Shown: positions 1-27,045 of the stretch, piece by piece
Numbering within the stretch: the stretch's first letter is position 1
Layout: each line of letters starts with the position of its first letter
Origin: Achatina immaculata
Lineage: Eukaryota > Mollusca > Gastropoda > Stylommatophora > Achatinidae
Direction: 5' to 3'
Assembly: GCA_009760885.1 (NCBI GenBank)
Contig: CM019700.1
Location: 3,008,993 to 3,072,992 of the forward strand
Length of the DNA stretch: 64,000 bases
Translations under genes and position numbers: made by a program
Notes under the pieces: generated by a model
The model's input: only the letters and a program-made list of their open reading frames with translations
The model's database searches: none
What the model was told of the DNA's origin: nothing

Positions 1-436
1 CTACAGGCAACTAGACCACTAATCGCTGAACTACAGGCAACTAGACCACTAATCGCTGAACTACAGGCAACTAGACCACTAATCGCTGAACTACAGGCAA
101 CTAGACCACTAATCGCTGAACTACAGGCAACTAGACCACTAATCGCTGAACTACAGGTAACTAGACCACTAATCGCTGAACTACAGGTAACTAGACTGCT
201 GATCACTGAACTACAAGCAGTAGATCGCTAATCGCTGAACTACAGGCAACTAGACCACTAATCGCTGAACTACAGCCAACTAGAATCAGTGAACTACAGG
301 CAACTAGACCACTAATCGCTGAACTACAGTCAACTAGAAACAGTGAACTACAGGCAACTAGACCACTAATCGCTGAACTACAGTCAACTAGAAACAGTGA
401 GCTACAGGCAACCAGACTACTAATTGCTGAACTACA
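1..436. repeat. 30-bp minisatellite, truncated by the left edge
   Basis: Direct repeats of about 30 bp, seed ctacaggcaactagaccact, start at base 1. They are perfect to about 180 and become variant after that, with shortened units such as cagtgaactacaggcaa. They lie in a CDC73 intron. Confidence 0.95.
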
Positions 437-1392
437 AAGAATCCCTTAAAAGGATTCTCACTTCTTCTTAATCGCTTCTACCACCAGGACCGCCCTGTGA
501 TCCTACTGAATTTACCCGTGGTCCTCTATAGAGGTTCAGAGTATCGCACGGCTTGAGCCTGTCTTCTTGGTGGGTTTCAAGGGCGGGATTGCATGATACG
601 TGGTTTTCGTTTGATCTAGAGTTTTACTTTCTCACCGGAAAACCTCGACATGTTTTGAATATGAGTATATCCCCGCTGGGTGAGAGGTGGTAGCCCATCT
701 GGGCTAGAGTTGGACTTTCTCACCGGAAAAACTTGACGTGTTTTGAGATACCTGTGTATCACCACCGGGTGAGAGGTGGTTGCCCCTCCATTCCATCGTT
801 GGACTTTCTCACTGGAAAACCTCAGCGTGATCAAGATATCCATACATCCCCGCCAGGTGAGAGGTGGTTGCCTATCTAGACTGCACTGGTCCAGTGTCTC
901 TGACTTCAGCATTTTGTGGTTGTGGCCGCTACCTTTCCTAGTTGTGACCAGGACGGAGCTTTTGTCCAGGAGGATGAATCCTCGCCACGAGTGACTTCCA
1001 CCCCTGGGTTGAGCCGGTTTAGGCATATTATCCCATTATGGGTGTGTTTAGGACATGACCGACCTCTAGAGCAGAGGTACCATGACATGCGTAGCCATCA
1101 AGTTTCACCCCTGGGTTAAGCCGGTTTAGGCATATTTTACCAGTATAGGTTTATTTCGGATGTGGCCGACCTCTAGAGCAGAGGTGCCGTGTTATGGGTA
1201 GCACTCGCTGATTAAGCTTCACTTTATCCTTTCCATCACCTTTTTACATCAGCGCTGCACAGCAGCCCTGATCGCTTTTCCGCATTTTCTTCATTGGCCA
1301 GGAGGAGCTTCACTCCACGCGCGGCATCCGAAGAATCTTGCCAGCAGTGTAGGATTCTCACAAAATCCAAGTGTTTCATGCAGCTTTAATTT
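437..1392. repeat. Intronic low-copy repeats (about 90 bp x3, about 107 bp x2)
   Basis: Between about 619 and 880 a unit of roughly 90 bp recurs three times, with shared blocks actttctcac(c/t)gg and gtgagaggtgg. From 1001 and 1108 a second unit starting cccctgggtt recurs twice, sharing cggtttaggcatatt and gacctctagagcagaggt. The rest shows no gene signal. Confidence 0.75.
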
Positions 1393-1868
1393 TCTCATGA
1401 CCAGAGATATGATGGGATCTTTACACAGCTTAATTTTCACATCTTTATACAGCTTAATTTTCACATCATCAGGGATATGGTGGGATCTTTACACAGCTTA
1501 ATTTTCACATCATCAGGGATATGGTGGGATCTTTACACAGCTTAATTTTCTCATCATCAGGGATATGGTGGGATCTTTACACAGCTTAATTTTCTCATCA
1601 TCAGGGATATGATGGGATCTTTACACAGCTTAATTTTCTCATGACCAGGGATAAGATGGGATCTTTACACAGCTTTAATTTTCTCATGACCAGGGATAAG
1701 ATGGGATTTCTTTACACAGCTTTAATTTTCTCATGACCAGGAATGTGATGAGATCTTTACACAGCTTTAATTTTCTCATGACCAGAGATAAGATGGGATC
1801 TTTACACAGCTTTAATTTTCTCATGACCAGGGATAAGATGGGATCTTTACACAGCTTAATTTTCTCAT
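1393..1868. repeat. About 44-bp minisatellite
   Basis: Repeats carrying ctttacacagcttaatttt and agggatatggtgggatc run to the end of the stretch. The last 320 bp before the 2189 exon are AT-rich intron with a pyrimidine tract. Confidence 0.9.
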
Positions 1869-2188
1869 GAAGAGATCTTGATGCGGCTTATTTCATGTTG
1901 CTGACGTCAGATAGATTTGATCTGATGGTACAGCAGAACTTGTTTTAACATCTCCCGTACAGAAACAGAAAAAGTTTGTGAAAGAAAGAAAAGTTTGTTG
2001 TCTGTTTCAGTAAAACAAAAAAAAACTTCATGTAGTGTTAGTACCTTGACCAAACAGTGTGACAGAAAGTGAGCAAAAATTACTTGTGTAAAGATGTGAA
2101 AGTGTTCAGTGAATTGCCTGTTTGTCTGTTTTCACATGTTGAGACTGCTCCGTGTTGTTTCACCTGTTTTCACCTGTTTCTGTTGCAG

Positions 2189-16773
<14,585 letters not shown>

Positions 16774-17700
16774 TCTGACCTGGCTTCTAGACCTGCATGA
16801 GACAATTTTTAGCAGACAGAAATAGAACGATGCAGCCTAACGATAACATGATGGTTTACCGCGACATTTGATGGAGACTGTCTGTTTTAATTAGCTACAT
16901 ATTTGTTTATATAAGTTCTGTCATATAATGATCATTGCGGTGTTTTGTTTCAGCTGTCACTGAGAACTGTTTTCAGAATAATTGTGTAAATAATCAAGAA
17001 TGTACAGAAATGTTTGGGGTTTTTTTTTTTCTGAAAAGGGAAAAAAAAGTAGCAGATGTGATTTTGAAAACAATTTTTGCATTTTGTTTGGATTCAGTGA
17101 ACTGAATTATCAGGGTCAAGGAAGTGAGCTCCAACACAGATAAATCAGCTGTAAGAAGTGAATACCTCACACTTGTGTTAGGGAAACTACCTCAGAACAC
17201 AGGATATAACTGTGATGCCTTGAGCATATTACACACAGGAAGCCACATAAGGCCACTTCCCATCAGACTTAGCACCCTCTCTACAGTTCCTCTCTGGAGT
17301 GTGCAAAGATCTGATTTGGTACAGCAGACAGTTCTCAGTAACAATAACTCGTGACAATTCAGTTTATTCTCAGTAACAGTAACTATCAAAAAGACCCTGG
17401 TTATTGGATAGGGCATAACGACAGTGATGAGTGCAGCTTTGAATTAAATCTGCTTGAATGTGGATGGGTTCAGCCGTCTTAGATCTACAGATATGGCCAC
17501 CTTCTCTGTAGATGAGTCAAACAGATGTGAGAACTAGAGGAAGCTACAAGATTTGACAAAAGAAACAGGCATACAGATTAAATTTGGCAAACTACTTTGT
17601 GAGCCCTATGTGACGTTTAACGGCACAGGAAGGATATAAGATACAGATCAAATATTTGTGGACTTGGGTATGAGAGATAATGCTCAGTGAGTTACAGCAT
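16774..17700 (+). other. CDC73 3' flank, with a LINE A 3' scrap at 17575-17646
   Basis: This is probably 3' UTR at first. ATTAAA occurs at 17443. At 17575-17646 ttggcaaactactttg, gagccctatgtgacg and the ggatataagata tail match the 3' end of LINE A. No other gene is seen. Confidence 0.6.
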
Positions 17701-17727
17701 GACTAAACATCCACCTTCTTCAAAACT

Positions 17728-18240
17728 GCCTTCTCAGGCAGATGATGAAAGTAGATGGAGGTGTATGTTTCATTTTTACAAAAAAACAGACAGAAAGAGT
17801 TAGGGAAGTGGGCAGAAAGCAAGATGAGGACATGCACATGGAGAACATACAACAATCCAGTATTTCGGCAAAAGCCTTTTTCAAGGATCACATTTTGAAA
17901 AAAAAACACAGTGGATAAGAACACGAAAAGTAGATGAAAAATATAGACTTCACTTTTTTTGGTCTCATCCTAGTAAGAAAGACAAGCATTTGCTGGCTTC
18001 CACTTTGTGCTCTCCTGCTTCTGTCTTGGCACATTTTGTGCCCCTCTTTCATTTTTTTTTTGTACATTGTGTTGTTTTTTTTATATGTGATCCTTGAAAA
18101 AGGCTTTTGCCAAAATATTGGATTTGTTTTGTGTTCTTCATTTGTTTGTGCACATCTTGTTTCTGGCACCTTTCCTCACTCTTTCTATCTTTTTTTGTAA
18201 AACTGAACCATGCACCTCCATCTGTTTTCATTACTAGAAC
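17728..18240. mobile_element. Foldback element with about 170-bp inverted arms
   Basis: The left arm (17728-17905) and right arm (18062-18240) are imperfect inverted repeats. Shared on reading the right arm reversed are agatggaggtg, ttttacaaaaaaa, agaaagagt and ggcaaaagcctttttcaagg. The spacer is about 155 bp. The arms resemble a tail-like sequence at 50535-50625. Confidence 0.75.
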
Positions 18241-18747
18241 TAGTTTTACCACAGTCATCATTTCTTTTATCTGTCAGACAGATCAGAGCCATTATTTAAC
18301 TAATTCATTAATGAAATGAAAGATGGACTATGAAAGTCTTGCAGAAATCATCAAAGCCATTGAAATAGAAGGAAAGTTTGTAAGAGGCGCACAGTTTTAT
18401 TTCTTTCTCCATGTCCGACTGCTGATGTCCTTATCTGCTATAAAAGCCCATCTTCAGCCATTTGGTTCTGTTCTGTAGCTGAGAGTTCATAAATTTAAAT
18501 TCCTGTATGTGTTAAAAATAGACATCATGTCATTTCCTGGTGATGTTTAATTACAAAAAAATGTTTGTGTGTCATGACCGTTGTTTGGCAGTTGAAGAGT
18601 TAAGCCATGTCAGAGTGACATTAAGCCCTGACTGATGATATCACTTTAGACATGTAACTGTTTTCCAGGTCTCTTCATATTTCTATGATAACACAAGTAT
18701 ATCATGTTCTCATTACTTTTGTGCATGGTGATTGCATATCATGATAA

Positions 18748-18965
18748 CCGCTGCGCTGGTGTATTGGTTAGTGCACTGTCCAGCCAATCAAATAGTCCCT
18801 GGTCTGATTTTGCACTTGGGCAGAAGTTTTTTTGAATTGACTGGCACCGGGATCAACCCGGCCTAAAAAAAAATTTGGTACCTGGGGATCTCCTAAGGAA
18901 AACAAAGGCAGCAAGGACAGGTGCTAGCATCCCTGCTTCAAATAATAGTGGCCTAGAAATGTGAA
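18748..18965 (+). mobile_element. tRNA-derived SINE fragment
   Basis: The head gtgtattggttagtgcactg resembles an A box. The B box is degraded. The body ggtacctggggatctcc and gacaggtgctagcatcc resembles the SINE body at 61740-61800. A (CA)n run follows at 18980. Confidence 0.55.
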
Positions 18966-19557
18966 AGCACTAACACTTCACTCACACACACACACACCAC
19001 CACCACCCACGGTGCAAATGCTACAGGACAGATTTTTAGATCATGCGTGATGTCACAGGGAAATATAAAGACACAAAGGGTCCATTTATCTCCATCCATA
19101 TCTGTGACTTGATATTCACAGCTGTGTGACTTTATCTTGTGCACAAGTTCGACCATTTTGTTTTAGTTCATGTTAACCCTTGTTAGACTGTTACATTGTA
19201 CATCACTTTAACCATGTTAAGTCATTGTATTTTTCACCATCTGTGCTGTACTTCATTTTTTTTAACCCATACCTTTTTGCCATTGATTATCTGACAAGAA
19301 GACTCGAAGAAATGTCTGGCTTTAGAGGAGACAGAGATTGTGTGTGTATGCAGCTCTTTGTGAACTTGATGAGCCTGAACTTGATCATTTTGTGTAAAAC
19401 ATAGAATATTGAACTTTTCATTGAAGAAATTTGTGGCATGATATTATACTGTCACAAAAAAGAACAACCGTCGTCATATTACACTTCATGTGGTTCAGTG
19501 CCTCAAGATTGAGCACATCCTGGGTCATGTGGAACTTCCTTGAAAAAAAGTAGCAGG
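18966..19557. other. Intergenic stretch, no gene recognised
   Basis: A short (CA)n run and AT-rich sequence only. No exon-like open frame with splice signals was found. Confidence 0.5.
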
Positions 19558-20278
19558 ATGTGTTGCTCCATGGTTGTTTGTTTGTTGCTCATGTCTAACC
19601 TCCCACAGTCAGGCATCATGTGCTGCTCCATGGTTGTTTGTTAGTTGCTCATGTCTAACCTCCCAAAGTCAGGCATCATGTGTTGCTCCATGGTTGTTTG
19701 TTAGTTGCTCATGTCTAACCTCCCACAGTCAGGCATCATGTGTTGCTCCATGGTTGTTTGTTAGTTGCTCATGTCTAACCTCCCACAGTCAGACATCATG
19801 TGTTGCTCCATGGTTGTTTGTTAGTTGCTCATGTCTAACCTCCCACAGTCAGACATCATGTGCTGCTCCATGGTTGTTTGTTAGTTGCTCATGTCTAACC
19901 TCCTACAGTCAGACATCATGTGTTGCTCCATGGTTGTTTGTTAGTTGCTCATGTCTAACCTCCTACAGTCAGACATCATGTGCTGCTCCATGGTTGTTTG
20001 TTAGTTGCTCATGTCTAACCTCCCACAGTCAGACATCATGTGCTGCTCCATGGTTGTTTGTTAGTTGCTCATGTCTAACCTTCCACAGTCAGACATCATG
20101 TGTTGCTCCATGGTTGTTTGTTAGTTGCTCATGTCTAACCTCCCACAGTCAGACATCATGTGCTGCTCCATGGTTGTTTGTTAGTTGCTCATGTCTAACC
20201 TCCCACAGTCAGACATCATGTGTTGCTCCATGGTTGTTTGTTAGTTGCTCATGTCTAACCTCCCACAGTCAGGATGTG
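19558..20278. repeat. 60-bp minisatellite, 12 copies
   Basis: Each unit starts tgttgctccatggttgtttg and is exactly 60 bp. The + strand is open for 235 codons as a 20-residue repeat. Third-position-only conservation is not seen; the DNA is conserved at all positions, so this is satellite rather than protein. Confidence 0.95.
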
Positions 20279-21583
20279 TGATACACTTGGGGTAAGGGGG
20301 GCAGGTTCCTTCCAACAAATATTGAGTTCATTCACGTAAGTAAAGCATTGAAGACTGAATGTTTTCATATGTGTAGAACATAAGAATGTGAAGCTAGTTA
20401 TGTATGTTACATACACAACACAACAGTGTTCTTATGACTACATGCAGGGATTATCATTGTATGAATAAGTAAAGCATTGAAGACTGAATGTTTTCATATG
20501 TGTAGAACATAAGAATGTGAAGCTAGTTACGTATGTTACATACACAACACAACAGTGTTCTTAAGACTACATGCAGGGATTATCATTGTATGAATAAGTA
20601 AAGCATTGAAGACTGAATGTTTTCATATGTGTAGAACATAAGAATGTGAAGCTAGTTACGTATGTTACATACACAACACAACAGTGTTCTTAAGACTACA
20701 TGCAGGGATTATCATTGTGTGAGTAAGTAAAGCCAGCATAAGTGAGAGTAGTAGTAAAGCTTTGTTTCTGTCTGTCTCTGACAAAAGTGAAGTGTGGTAA
20801 ATAGCATGCACACATTGCTTGATTCATTGAGCAGTTTCACGTCCTTGATGTTCCATCCTGTCTTGGCAGGGTGGTGCTTCATTTATACATGGTTCAGATC
20901 TCATTAATTCTCTTTTGGGGATTTTTTTTCTCTCATATTTGAGTGCTTTGTTTATATTTGTCATCGTGTTTACTTTTTTTCCTGCACATTACCAGCAAAA
21001 AAATCATCCTTCTTTTTAAAGAAAGAAAACTCCGAACATGAGAATGCAGTTATCAGAGAAATTAATGTTGAAGTAGAAAGCAAGAGTTCCATGCAGGCGT
21101 GTCAGGGTGGTACTGTTTTAACATATCTGGGGAAAAACCTGGCATAGTTTCTTTGACTGATATAAATGTGGTCCTACAGTTTTCTCTTTGACTGATATAA
21201 ATGTGGTCCTACAGTTTTCTCTTTGACGGATATAAATGTGGTCCTACAGTTTTCTCTTGACGGATATAAATGTGGTCCTACAGTTTTCTCTTTGACGGAT
21301 ATAAATGTGGTCCTACAGTTTTCTGTAGTCATGTGTAAATACCAAAATTAAGCATTGATAATGTGTATTTTATGTTGTCCAGCTAATGTGTGTGCCTGTC
21401 CTTGTCTGAGTATGGATCTGTGAATGTGATGGGTGATTAAAGATGTTGTCACATATGTGAAGAAAGTTGCTGTGACCTCTCAGCCAGGTCTGATGATGAG
21501 ATCACCCCCATAAAATGAAAGCTGTGTTTTTATGAGTTCAGATAAAAGTATAAATGTAGTGTATGATACATTTTCTGAAGTGA

Positions 21584-21589
21584 AATAAA
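21584..21589 (+). terminator. Candidate poly(A) signal, copy 1
   Basis: AATAAA followed within 40 bases by GT/T-rich sequence (ttttgttatctctgtgtt). It may serve CDC73 with a very long 3' UTR or an unseen transcript. Confidence 0.3.
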
Positions 21590-23028
21590 ACAGAACTGAT
21601 TCATTTTGTTATCTCTGTGTTACTTATTGTGTTATTGTTCTACCTCAGAGTCTGTGTGTTTGGATTAATATCAGTCTGTTTCAGCATTGTTTCTAAGCTA
21701 TAGCTTGTCTTGTCTTATCATCTTCCTCTTGTACCTGTCAGCGTTGCTGGGACAAATCTTGAGTTCATTCACGTAAGTAAAGCATTGAAGACTGAATGTT
21801 TTCATATGTGTAGAACATAAGAATGTGAAGCTAGTTATGTATGTTACATACACAACACAACAGTGTTCTTATGACTACATGCAGGGATTATCATTGTATG
21901 AATAAGTAAAGCATTGAAGACTGAATGTTTTCATATGTGTAGAACATAAGAATGTGAAGCTAGTTACGTATGTTACATACACAACACAACAGTGTTCTTA
22001 AGACTACATGCAGGGATTATCATTGTATGAATAAGTAAAGCATTGAAGACTGAATGTTTTCATATGTGTAGAACATAAGAATGTGAAGCTAGTTACGTAT
22101 GTTACATACACAACACAACAGTGTTCTTAAGACTACATGCAGGGATTATCATTGTATGAATAAGTAAAGCCAGCATGATTGAGATTAGTAGTAAAGCTTT
22201 GTCTTTGTCTGCCTCTGACAAAAGTGAAGTGTGGTAAGTAGCATGCACACATTGCTTGATTCATTGATCAGTTTGATGTCCTTGATGTACCATCCTGTCT
22301 TGGCAGGGTGGTGCTTCATTTTACAGGGATACATGGTTCACATCTCATTATTTCTCTTTTGGGGATTTTTTTTCTCTCATATTTCAGTGCTTTGTTTATA
22401 TTTGTCATCGTGTTTACTTTTTTTCCTGCACATTACCAGCAAAAAAATCATCCTTCTTTTTAAAGAAAGAAAACTCCGAACATGAGAATGCAGTTATCAG
22501 AGAAATTAATGTTGAAGTAGAAAGCAAGAGTTCCATGCAGGCGTGTCAGGGTGGTACTGTTTTAACATATCTGGGGAAAAACCTGGCATAGTTTCTTTGA
22601 CTGATATAAATGTGGTCCTACATTTTTCTCTTTGACTGATATAAATGTGGTCCTACAGTTTTCTCTTTGACTGATATAAATGTGGTCCTACAGTTTTCTC
22701 TTTGACTGATATAAATGTGGTCCTACAGTTTTCTCTTTGACGGATATAAATGTGGTCCTACAGTTTTCTGTAGTCATGTGTAAATACAAAAATTAAGCAT
22801 TGATAATGTGTATTTTATGTTGTCCAGCTAATGTGTGTGCCTGTCCTTGTCTGAGTATGGATCTGTGAATGTGATGGGTGATTAAAGATGTTGTCACATA
22901 TGTGAAGAAAGTTGCTGTGACCTCTCAGCCAGGTCTGATGATGAGATCACCCCCATAAAATGAAAGCTGTGTTTTTATGAGTTCAGATAAAAGTATAAAT
23001 GTAGTGTATGATACATTTTCTGAAGTGA

Positions 23029-23034
23029 AATAAA
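23029..23034 (+). terminator. Candidate poly(A) signal, copy 2
   Basis: The duplicate of the AATAAA at 21584 in the second 1.44-kb unit, with the same downstream sequence. Confidence 0.25.
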
Positions 23035-23775
23035 ACAGAACTGATTCATTTTGTTATCTCTGTGTTACTTATTGTGTTATTGTTCTACCTCAGAGTCTGT
23101 GTGTTTGGATTAATATCAGTCTGTTTCAGCATTGTTTCTAAGCTATAGCTTGTCTTGTCTTATCATCTTCCTCTTGTACCTGTCAGCGTTGCTGGGACAA
23201 ATCTTGAAAAAAAAGCCAAATAAATGTAAATGTATTTTTATAATTACAATACATGAAAAGCCAATCTGGCAACTTCAGTGTGTACTCTGATCAAGTGTAC
23301 TCCCACCATTTGTGGATTCTGCACGGTGTGTATATACAGTATATATAATATATATTTTTTAATGTGTACTTTTAATACATTTACATTTGTGTTAATAATA
23401 TGCATAATGTATCCTAAATATGGTAACACATCTTAAAGAAATCGTAAACTTCTCAAATTCCAGGAAAATCTAGAACCTATCAAACTTAATGACCCAAACA
23501 TGTCCCATTCTGGTTTAGTTAGTGTAGCTCACCTGACATTTAGTACAATTCCTAGGTCTAAAGCCATAAGTTAGTGTAGCTCACCTGACATTTAGTACAA
23601 TTCCTAGGTCTAAAGCCATAAGTTAGTGTAGCTCACCTGACAGTTAGTACAATTCCTAGATCTAAAGCCATAAGCTAGTGTAGCTCACCTAACAGTTAGT
23701 ACAATTCCTAGATCTAAAGCCATAAGCTAGTGTAGCTCACCTAACAGTTAGTACAATTTCTATATATAAAACCAT

Positions 23776-26700
23776 AAGCTAGTGTAGTCTATTATAGTTT
23801 GTTATGCACCAACAGAAGCAGCTGAAGAGGAATTAAAAGAAGATTTTTACAACAGCCTCCAAGCCACAGTAGAAACAATACCCAAGCATGATATGCAACT
23901 CATCTTGGGCGACTTCAATGCAAAAGTAGGTGAAGGAAATGAAGATAGAAGAAGAATCATGAGAAGAGAAGGAATCGGAGAAATAAATGAAAATGGAGAA
24001 AGACTGTGCAGTTTCTGTGAAGAAAACATGATGACCATCGGAGGGATAATTTTCCAACATAAAAACATCCATAAAGTGACTTGGAGGTCACCAGATAAAA
24101 ACACAGAAAACCAAATCGATCACATACTAATAAACAAGTGGAAACGGTCACTACAAGATGTGCGAGCAAGGAAAGGAGCAGATGTAGGAAGCGATCACAA
24201 CCTTCTGGTAGCAAAAATAAAACTAAAAATTAAGGAAAGCCAAAATCGGAGAACACAGAAAGATACGTTTTGATACAAGAAAACTGAAAGACCAGCAAAC
24301 AATAAATGAATTCTCAATAGTACTTAAGAACCGCTTCAGTGTCCTACAAGACGAAGCAGAAATGTCCATATTAGAGTTCAATAAAACACTACAGGAAACA
24401 GCAAAAGAGGTGCTGGGATATCGGAAAAGGAGAAAAGAGGAATGGATAAGCGAGACCACATGGGAAAAGATAGAGCAAAGAAAAGAAATCAAGAAAAAAT
24501 TACTGAACACCAAATCACAACGGCTTAAAGAACGAGTTTTAAGTAATTATGCACAAAAAGACAAAGAAGTGAAGGAATCATGCCGACAAGATAAACGTCA
24601 ATACTATGACAACTTAGCAGAAGCAGCAGAGAAAGCAGCATACACAAATGACATGAAAACCATATATAAAATCACAAAGCAGATGACAGGTAACTTCAGC
24701 ACAAGATGTGAAAGTGCAGTAAGGACACAAAATGGACAACTGGTCAGTGGAGAAAGAGAAAAAATTGAAAGACGGAGGGAACACTTTAACACCCTACTAA
24801 ACAGAACACAAGCAGCACAAACAATAGACATACCTGAAGCAAAAACGGAACTAAACATAAATACAGGACCAATAACAATAAGTGAAGTAAAGGAGGCGAT
24901 AAAGAAGCCAAAATCAGACACATGGGAAAAGATAGAGCAAAGAAAAGAAATCAAGAAAAAATTACTGAACACCAAATCACAACGGCTTAAAGAACGAGTT
25001 TTAAGTAATTATGCACAAAAAGACAAAGAAGTGAAGGAATCATGCCGTCAAGATAAACGTCAATATTATGACAACTTAGCAGAAACAGCAGAGAAAGCAG
25101 CATACACAAATGACATGAAAACCATATATAAAATCACAAAGCAGATGACAGGTAACTTCAGCACAAGATGTGAAAGTGCAGTAAGGACACAAAATGGACA
25201 ACTGGTCAGTGGAGAAAGAGAAAAAATTGAAAGATGGAGGGAACACTTTAACACCCTACTAAACAGAACACAAGCAGCACAAACAATAGACATACCTGAA
25301 GCAAAAACGGAACTAAACATCAATATAGGACCAATAACAATAAGTGAAGTAAAGGAGGCGATAAAGAAGCTAAAATCAGACAGGGCACCAGGTGAAGATG
25401 AAGTGACTGCTGAGATGTTGAAAGCAGAAGAAACAGAATCACCTAAACAACTTTGCCGGATATTACAACAAATTTGGGATCTAGAAAAAGCCCCAGAGGA
25501 GTGGAAAACTGGGCTTATAGTAAAGCTACCAAAGAAGGGTGACCTCAGAGAATGCGGGAACTGGAGAGGCATTACCCTACTGCCACTCACCAGTAAAGTA
25601 TTTTGCAGAATAATCATCAACAGAATTGTACCAACACTTGAGGAAAACTTCGGAAAGAGCAGGCAGAATTTAGGAAAGGAAGATCATGCATAGACCACAT
25701 ATTTGTACTTAGACAAATATTAGAACAGGCAAATGAGTGGCATAGCACAACATATGCATTATTCATAGATTTTGAGAAAGCCTTTGACAGTGTCAACAGA
25801 GATGCACTGTGGAAAATCCTAAGATGGCATGGCCTCCCCCACAAGATAATAAATGTAATCAAAGCCCTATATGAGGGTTTTCAGTGCAAAGTGATCTGTG
25901 GAGAACATACCTCCAGCAGCTTTAGGGTACAAACAGGAGTGAAACAGGGATGCGTACTATCACCAACATTATTTATCTTGGCAGTGGACTGGTTAATGAA
26001 GGAGGCAACATCAGACAAACGCAGAGGATTACAATGGACCCTTGACACAGTGCTGGAGGACCTTGACTTTGCGGACGACATTTGTCTATTATCAAGCAGT
26101 CACAAAGATATGCAAGATAAAATAAACAAGCTAATTCAGAATGCAAACAACATAGGACTAAAGACAACGTAGGAAAGACAAAGTTAATGAAGCAAAATGT
26201 GAACAACAGAAATGTACTCAGAGTAGATAGCAAGTTAGTGGAAGAGGTCAACGAATTTGTATACCTTGGCAGCAGAGTAGTAGAAAATGGAGACAGCACA
26301 GAGGACATCAACAGCAGACTTACTAGAGCAAACCAGGCTTTTGCAGTGCAGCAGACTATATGAAAATAAAAAAAAAACTAAGCATAAATATGAAAATCAG
26401 GATATTTAAGAGTTATGTTCTAAGTGTACTACTCTATGGAAGTGAATGCTGGAAAATCACCAAAACCATAGAAAACAAGTTGAATTCTTTCCAGACTAAA
26501 TGTTTACGAAGAATTAGAAAAATATTTTGGCCAAACACCATAAGAAATAACATCTTATTGGCAGAAATGCAGATGAAGCCACTGACAACAATTATTGAGG
26601 AAAGACGCTGGCGATGGTTGGGACATGTGCTCCGGATGACTGACAACTCACTACCAAAAATAGCACTACGATGGACACCACAGGGGAACAGAAGTAAAGG

Positions 26701-26881
26701 TAGACCAAAAGAAACATGGAGAAGAACAACAGAAAGGATGTTGAGCAATAGAGGACTCACCTGGGCAAGAGCAGTAAAAAAGGCAAAGGACAGGCATTTG
26801 TGGAAAACCCTTGCGGAAGCCCCATGTGCCCTGGGCACTTAAGGTTCAGAGAGAGAGAGAGAGAGAGAGAAGCTAGTGTAG
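23776..26881 (+). pseudogene. LINE C: endonuclease-RT pseudogene with 12-bp target duplication
   Basis: The insert is 23788-26869 (3082 bp), flanked by aagctagtgtag on both sides. 5'-truncated in the APE endonuclease, it still shows VCYAPTEAAEEELKEDF, LILGDFNAKVGEG, TWRSPDKNTENQIDHILI and GSDHNLLVAKIK (catalytic D, N and H residues of the C-terminal half). After a frameshift near 24262 comes a basic linker, duplicated in frame. The RT follows: KLKSDRAPGEDEVTAEMLKA, GLIVKLPKKGDL, a frameshift near 25660, LFIDFEKAFDSVNRDALW, VKQGCVLSPTLFILAVDWLM, LEDLDFADDICLL, a stop near 26170, EFVYLGSRVVENGD, a further break near 26350, LYGSECWKITKTIENKLNSF, ERRWRWLGHVLRMTDN, GRPKETWRRTTERML and the end APCALGT. 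The tail is ttca(GA)n. Confidence 0.93.
24461..25384 (+). repeat. 462-bp in-frame tandem duplication in LINE C
   Basis: The block beginning TWEKIEQRKEIKKK and ending IKKxKSD occurs twice, offset by 462 bp (154 codons). The frame stays open through both. The copies differ by few substitutions (EAAEKAA/ETAEKAA, ERRREH/ERWREH, NTGP/NIGP, KPKSD/KLKSD). Confidence 0.95.
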
Positions 26882-27045
26882 CTCACCTAACAGTTAGTAC
26901 AATTCCTAGATCTAAAGCCATAAGTTAATGTAGCTCACCTGACATTTAGTACAATTCCTAGATCTAAAGCCATAAGCTAATATAGCTCACCTGACATTTA
27001 GTACAATTCCTAGATCTAAAGCCATAAGCTAATGTAGCTCACCTG

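Larger units (their letters stand above)
20322..23207 (+). repeat. 1.44-kb tandem duplication downstream of CDC73
   Basis: Copy 1 is 20322-21758 and copy 2 about 21759-23207; both open with ttgagttcattcacgtaag and close with gctgggacaaatctt. Each copy has three units of a 129-bp repeat, a 35-bp array (seed gatataaatgtggtcctaca; 21170-21325 and 22600-22770) and an AATAAA followed by T/GT-rich sequence. The copies differ by scattered substitutions. Confidence 0.95.
23516..27045. repeat. 52-bp minisatellite split by LINE C
   Basis: Units of 52 bp (seed agtgtagctcacctgacatt) lie at 23516-23787 and 26871-27045. LINE C occupies the middle. Confidence 0.92.

Noticed and set aside
1..436. A possible CRISPR array
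   Set aside because: Repeats are head-to-tail with no unique spacers, and the DNA is eukaryotic.
19574..20281. A 235-codon open frame of 20-residue repeats
   Set aside because: It is a 60-bp minisatellite; variation between units is not concentrated at third positions, and there is no gene context.
23893..24273. A separate endonuclease gene
   Set aside because: It is the truncated APE domain of LINE C, continuous with the RT after a frameshift.
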